DNA from: CAYHZL01 sp964361075
Lineage (GTDB): Bacteria; Bacteroidota; Ignavibacteria; UBA10030; UBA8401
Length of the DNA: 5,862 bases
Direction of reading: 5' to 3'
Assembly: GCA_964361075.1 (NCBI GenBank)
Contig: CAYHZL010000210.1
Span: forward strand, 1-5,862
The notes under the pieces are model-generated. The model did not search any database, was not told the DNA's origin, and saw only the letters and a program-made list of their open reading frames with translations. The translations under genes and the position numbers were made by a program. Position 1 is the first letter of the stretch; each line of letters begins with the position of its first letter. This document shows, in pieces, positions 4,163 through 5,862 of the stretch.

Positions 4163-5200
4163 ATGAAAAAACATCTCAACACACTCTACATTACTTCGGA
4201 CGATGCGTATCTCCACAAAGAGCGGGAAACATTTGTTGTGGAAGTAGAAAATAAAAAAGTTTTTCAAGCTCCGGTACATTCCATTGAGAACATTGTCTGC
4301 TTCGGATTCAAATCACTTTCTCCTGCACTGATGGCATTTTGTGCAGAAAGCAGCGTCGGCGTCAGTTATCTTTCGGAGAATGGAAAATTTCTTGCACGTG
4401 TGTATGGCGCGCAGAAAGGCAATGTGCTTCTTCGTAAAGCACAGTATGCAATGTCGGATAATGAGTTTGAATCGCTTGCCATAGCACGACCGATTATTGC
4501 GGCAAAGGTTTCTAACTACCGTAATCTGCTGCTGCGTCATCAGCGTAATCATCCCGAAAATTATTCTGAGAGAGTAGAATCTGTTGCGGCAATGATGGGA
4601 AATCGTTTGACAGATATTCAACGAGCGGTAACACTTAACGAACTTCGTGGACATGAGGGAGAATGTGCATCGTTGTATTTTAGTGTGCTCTCATCATTGA
4701 TTCGCCGCGGCGAATCACAGCAAGAAGATTTTATTTTTTCTGTTCGATCAAAACGTCCGCCGCTCGATCCGGCAAACGCACTGCTTTCGTTCTTGTATTC
4801 CATCTTAGCAAACGATGTCCGCTCTGCGTTAGAAACAACAGGACTCGATCCGCAAGTCGGTTTTCTTCATCAACTCAGATCAGGAAGACCGAGTCTTGCG
4901 TTAGATATTATGGAAGAATTTCGGGCGTATCTCGGAGATCGCATCATGCTTAATCTTATCAATCTAAGACAAGTAACAAAAAAGGATTTTGAAATACGCG
5001 AGTCGGGCGAAGTACGGATGTCCGATGAAGCGCGGAAGGCAGTACTCACCGCATATCAAAAACGAAAACAAGAAGAAATTACACATCCGTTTCTTGGAGA
5101 GAAGATGACGATCGGACTGTTGCCGCACATACAAGCACAATTACTTGCGCGGTATATTCGCGGAGATATTTCGGAATATCCACCATTTTATTTGAAGTGA
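4163..5200 (+). CDS. cas1: Cas1 integrase (subtype I-C type)
   Basis: Cas1 is the metal-dependent integrase that, as two dimers bridged by Cas2, inserts spacers at the leader-repeat junction. From ATG 4163 it is 345 aa, the normal I-C length, beginning MKKHLNTLYITSDDAYLHKE. The N-terminal beta domain includes IENIVCFGF and SPALMAFCAE; the C-terminal alpha domain carries the catalytic set Glu165 (LRGHEGECASLYF), His236 (VGFLH) and Asp248 (SLALDIMEEFR). RPPLDPANALLSFLYS (199-214) is also a family block. I reject the upstream TTG at 4115 because it lies inside the intergenic palindrome and adds 16 residues foreign to the family. The segment SLIRRGESQQEDF (178-190) seems about three residues longer than I expect and coincides with a palindrome. 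It is followed 7 nt later by cas2. Confidence 0.95.
   Translation: MKKHLNTLYITSDDAYLHKERETFVVEVENKKVFQAPVHSIENIVCFGFKSLSPALMAFCAESSVGVSYLSENGKFLARVYGAQKGNVLLRKAQYAMSDNEFESLAIARPIIAAKVSNYRNLLLRHQRNHPENYSERVESVAAMMGNRLTDIQRAVTLNELRGHEGECASLYFSVLSSLIRRGESQQEDFIFSVRSKRPPLDPANALLSFLYSILANDVRSALETTGLDPQVGFLHQLRSGRPSLALDIMEEFRAYLGDRIMLNLINLRQVTKKDFEIRESGEVRMSDEARKAVLTAYQKRKQEEITHPFLGEKMTIGLLPHIQAQLLARYIRGDISEYPPFYLK
4698..4717. repeat. 20-bp perfect palindrome within cas1
   Basis: TGATTCGCCGCGGCGAATCA is its own reverse complement, coding for residues L179 to S185 (LIRRGES) between the catalytic Glu165 block and the RPPLD block. Confidence 0.7.
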
Positions 5201-5207
5201 GTTCGTT

Positions 5208-5498
5208 ATGATGGTCATAGTCAGTTACGATGTGTCAACAAAAACAGATGCCGGAGTTAGGCGGTTGCGACATATTTCAGAAATTTGTCTCGATTTTGGT
5301 TTTCGCGTACAGAACTCTGTCTTCGAATGTAATGTTGACACCGAACATTGGGAAATATTGAAAGACAAACTTCTTTCAAAATATAAAAAGGAAGAAGATA
5401 GTTTACGTTTTTATTTTCTCGGAACTAATTGGAAACGACGTGTTGAACACTATGGTGCAAAAGAAATTCAGGATATTACTGATCCAATGATAATATAA
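5208..5498 (+). CDS. cas2: Cas2 (subtype I-C type)
   Basis: Cas2 is the small ferredoxin-fold dimer that scaffolds Cas1 in the spacer integration complex. It is 96 aa, full length for the family. MMVIVSYDVSTKTDAG has the conserved Asp8 after the first strand; RVQNSVFECNVD and SLRFYFLGTNWKRRVEHYGAK are the I-C-like blocks. Two ATGs stand in tandem (5208 and 5211); the MMV start is common in this subtype, so 5208 is used, but 5211 is equally possible and costs one residue. It starts 7 nt after the cas1 stop, so the two are cotranscribed. It is the last gene before the leader. Confidence 0.95.
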   Translation: MMVIVSYDVSTKTDAGVRRLRHISEICLDFGFRVQNSVFECNVDTEHWEILKDKLLSKYKKEEDSLRFYFLGTNWKRRVEHYGAKEIQDITDPMII

Positions 5499-5692
5499 TA
5501 ATCTCTTTTTGTATAAACGCTAACCGAAGCGGACACAAAAACTCCGTGAGGTTAGCGATTGAAGATTGTGCTGTTAATTTGATAAAACTAACGTGTTGCC
5601 ATTTCCGAGCAAGCATGAAACGAGAAAATATATGTACGTAAGCGAAGCAAGAACGTTTTGCTATTGATTTATATATTGAATTATCAGATACA
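5499..5692 (+). promoter_or_regulatory. CRISPR leader
   Basis: These 194 AT-rich bases without a reading frame lie between cas2 and the first repeat; such leaders carry the array promoter and the signals that direct integration to the first repeat. The last 45 bases, with runs such as TTTATATATTGAATTATC, are the most likely promoter region, but I see no -35/-10 pair good enough to place. A hairpin occupies 5518-5557. The orientation is supported by repeats that end in ATTGAAAC on the + strand. Confidence 0.75.
5518..5557. repeat. Hairpin between cas2 and the array
   Basis: CGCTAACC (5518-5525) pairs perfectly with GGTTAGCG (5550-5557); inside, CGGA (5530-5533) can pair with TCCG (5543-5546). 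It lies 19 bp after the cas2 stop. Without a T-run it is not a clear intrinsic terminator; it could protect the cas mRNA 3' end or be a leader element bound by a host factor. Confidence 0.6.
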
Positions 5693-5862
5693 GTCGCGCC
5701 CCGCGCGGGCGCGTGGATTGAAACACTATTTTAATGTATCAAAATTTTCTGAGTTGCGTCGCGCCCCGCGCGGGCGCGTGGATTGAAACGATGTACACAT
5801 ATTTCACCCTCACATGAGCGTTTTGTCGCGCCCCGCGCGGGCGCGTGGATTGAAACGATGTA
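5693..5862 (+). CRISPR. CRISPR array, leader end (3 identical 32-bp repeats, continues beyond window)
   Basis: Repeats lie at 5693-5724, 5758-5789 and 5825-5856 and are identical. They begin GTCGCGCCCC and end GTGGATTGAAAC, the typical subtype I-C repeat. The repeat has a 7-bp stem CGCGCCC/GGGCGCG with a CGCGC loop; in I-C systems Cas5c cuts at the base of the stem and leaves an 11-nt 5' handle, here TGGATTGAAAC. Spacer 1 is 5725-5757 (33 bp, AT-rich) and spacer 2 is 5790-5824 (35 bp). Spacer 3 begins at 5857 with GATGTA and is cut by the window edge. I cannot identify the source of any spacer by eye. Confidence 0.98.

Noticed and set aside
5658..5692. Sigma70-like promoter in the leader
   Set aside because: TTGCTA could be a -35, but no convincing -10 stands at 16-18 bp; not placed.

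Overview
The window is the 3' half of a type I CRISPR-Cas locus with an unusual block of accessory genes and gene fragments inside it. Everything reads on the + strand. From left to right: the helicase C-terminal part of cas3 (open at the left edge); a truncated Bro-N (BRO/antirepressor family) gene; an intact RhuM-family gene; a 5' fragment of a second cas4; a second Bro-N gene split by a small transposable element; then intact cas4, cas1 and cas2, a leader, and the first three repeats of a CRISPR array that runs off the right edge. The 32-bp repeat (starting GTCGCGCCCC, ending ATTGAAAC) and the forms of Cas4, Cas1 (345 aa) and Cas2 (96 aa) are those of subtype I-C.

How the parts work together: Cas4, Cas1 and Cas2 form the adaptation module, which selects, trims and integrates spacers at the leader end of the adjacent array. 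Cas3 is the target-shredding nuclease-helicase. In a standard I-C operon cas5c, cas8c and cas7c lie between cas3 and cas4. Here that interval (905-3466) holds none of them and instead carries Bro-N, RhuM and debris. The effector genes may lie upstream of cas3, outside the window, or may have been lost.

The accessory block is full of inverted repeats and rearrangement scars. A 130-bp element with terminal inverted repeats and a TTAT target duplication splits Bro-N copy 2, and removing it with one duplicate restores an exact 278-codon frame. A 30-bp in-frame insertion in Bro-N copy 1 consists of two tandem 15-nt hairpins. The cas4 fragment is 92% identical to the intact cas4 start over 86 bp, with only synonymous differences. 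Near-perfect palindromes lie inside the coding sequence of both Bro-N copies at the same codon position although the sequences differ, and another lies inside rhuM. Short palindromes with a CCCTTCG-like core lie around both cas4 starts and a nested one precedes cas1.

Organism: the sequence is moderately AT-rich by eye, most genes lack strong Shine-Dalgarno sequences, and it carries dispersed palindromes and a CTTTGCG-type repeat. This would suit an environmental bacterium such as a Bacteroidota/Ignavibacteria/Chlorobi-type lineage, but that is a weak guess; nothing here fixes the taxon.
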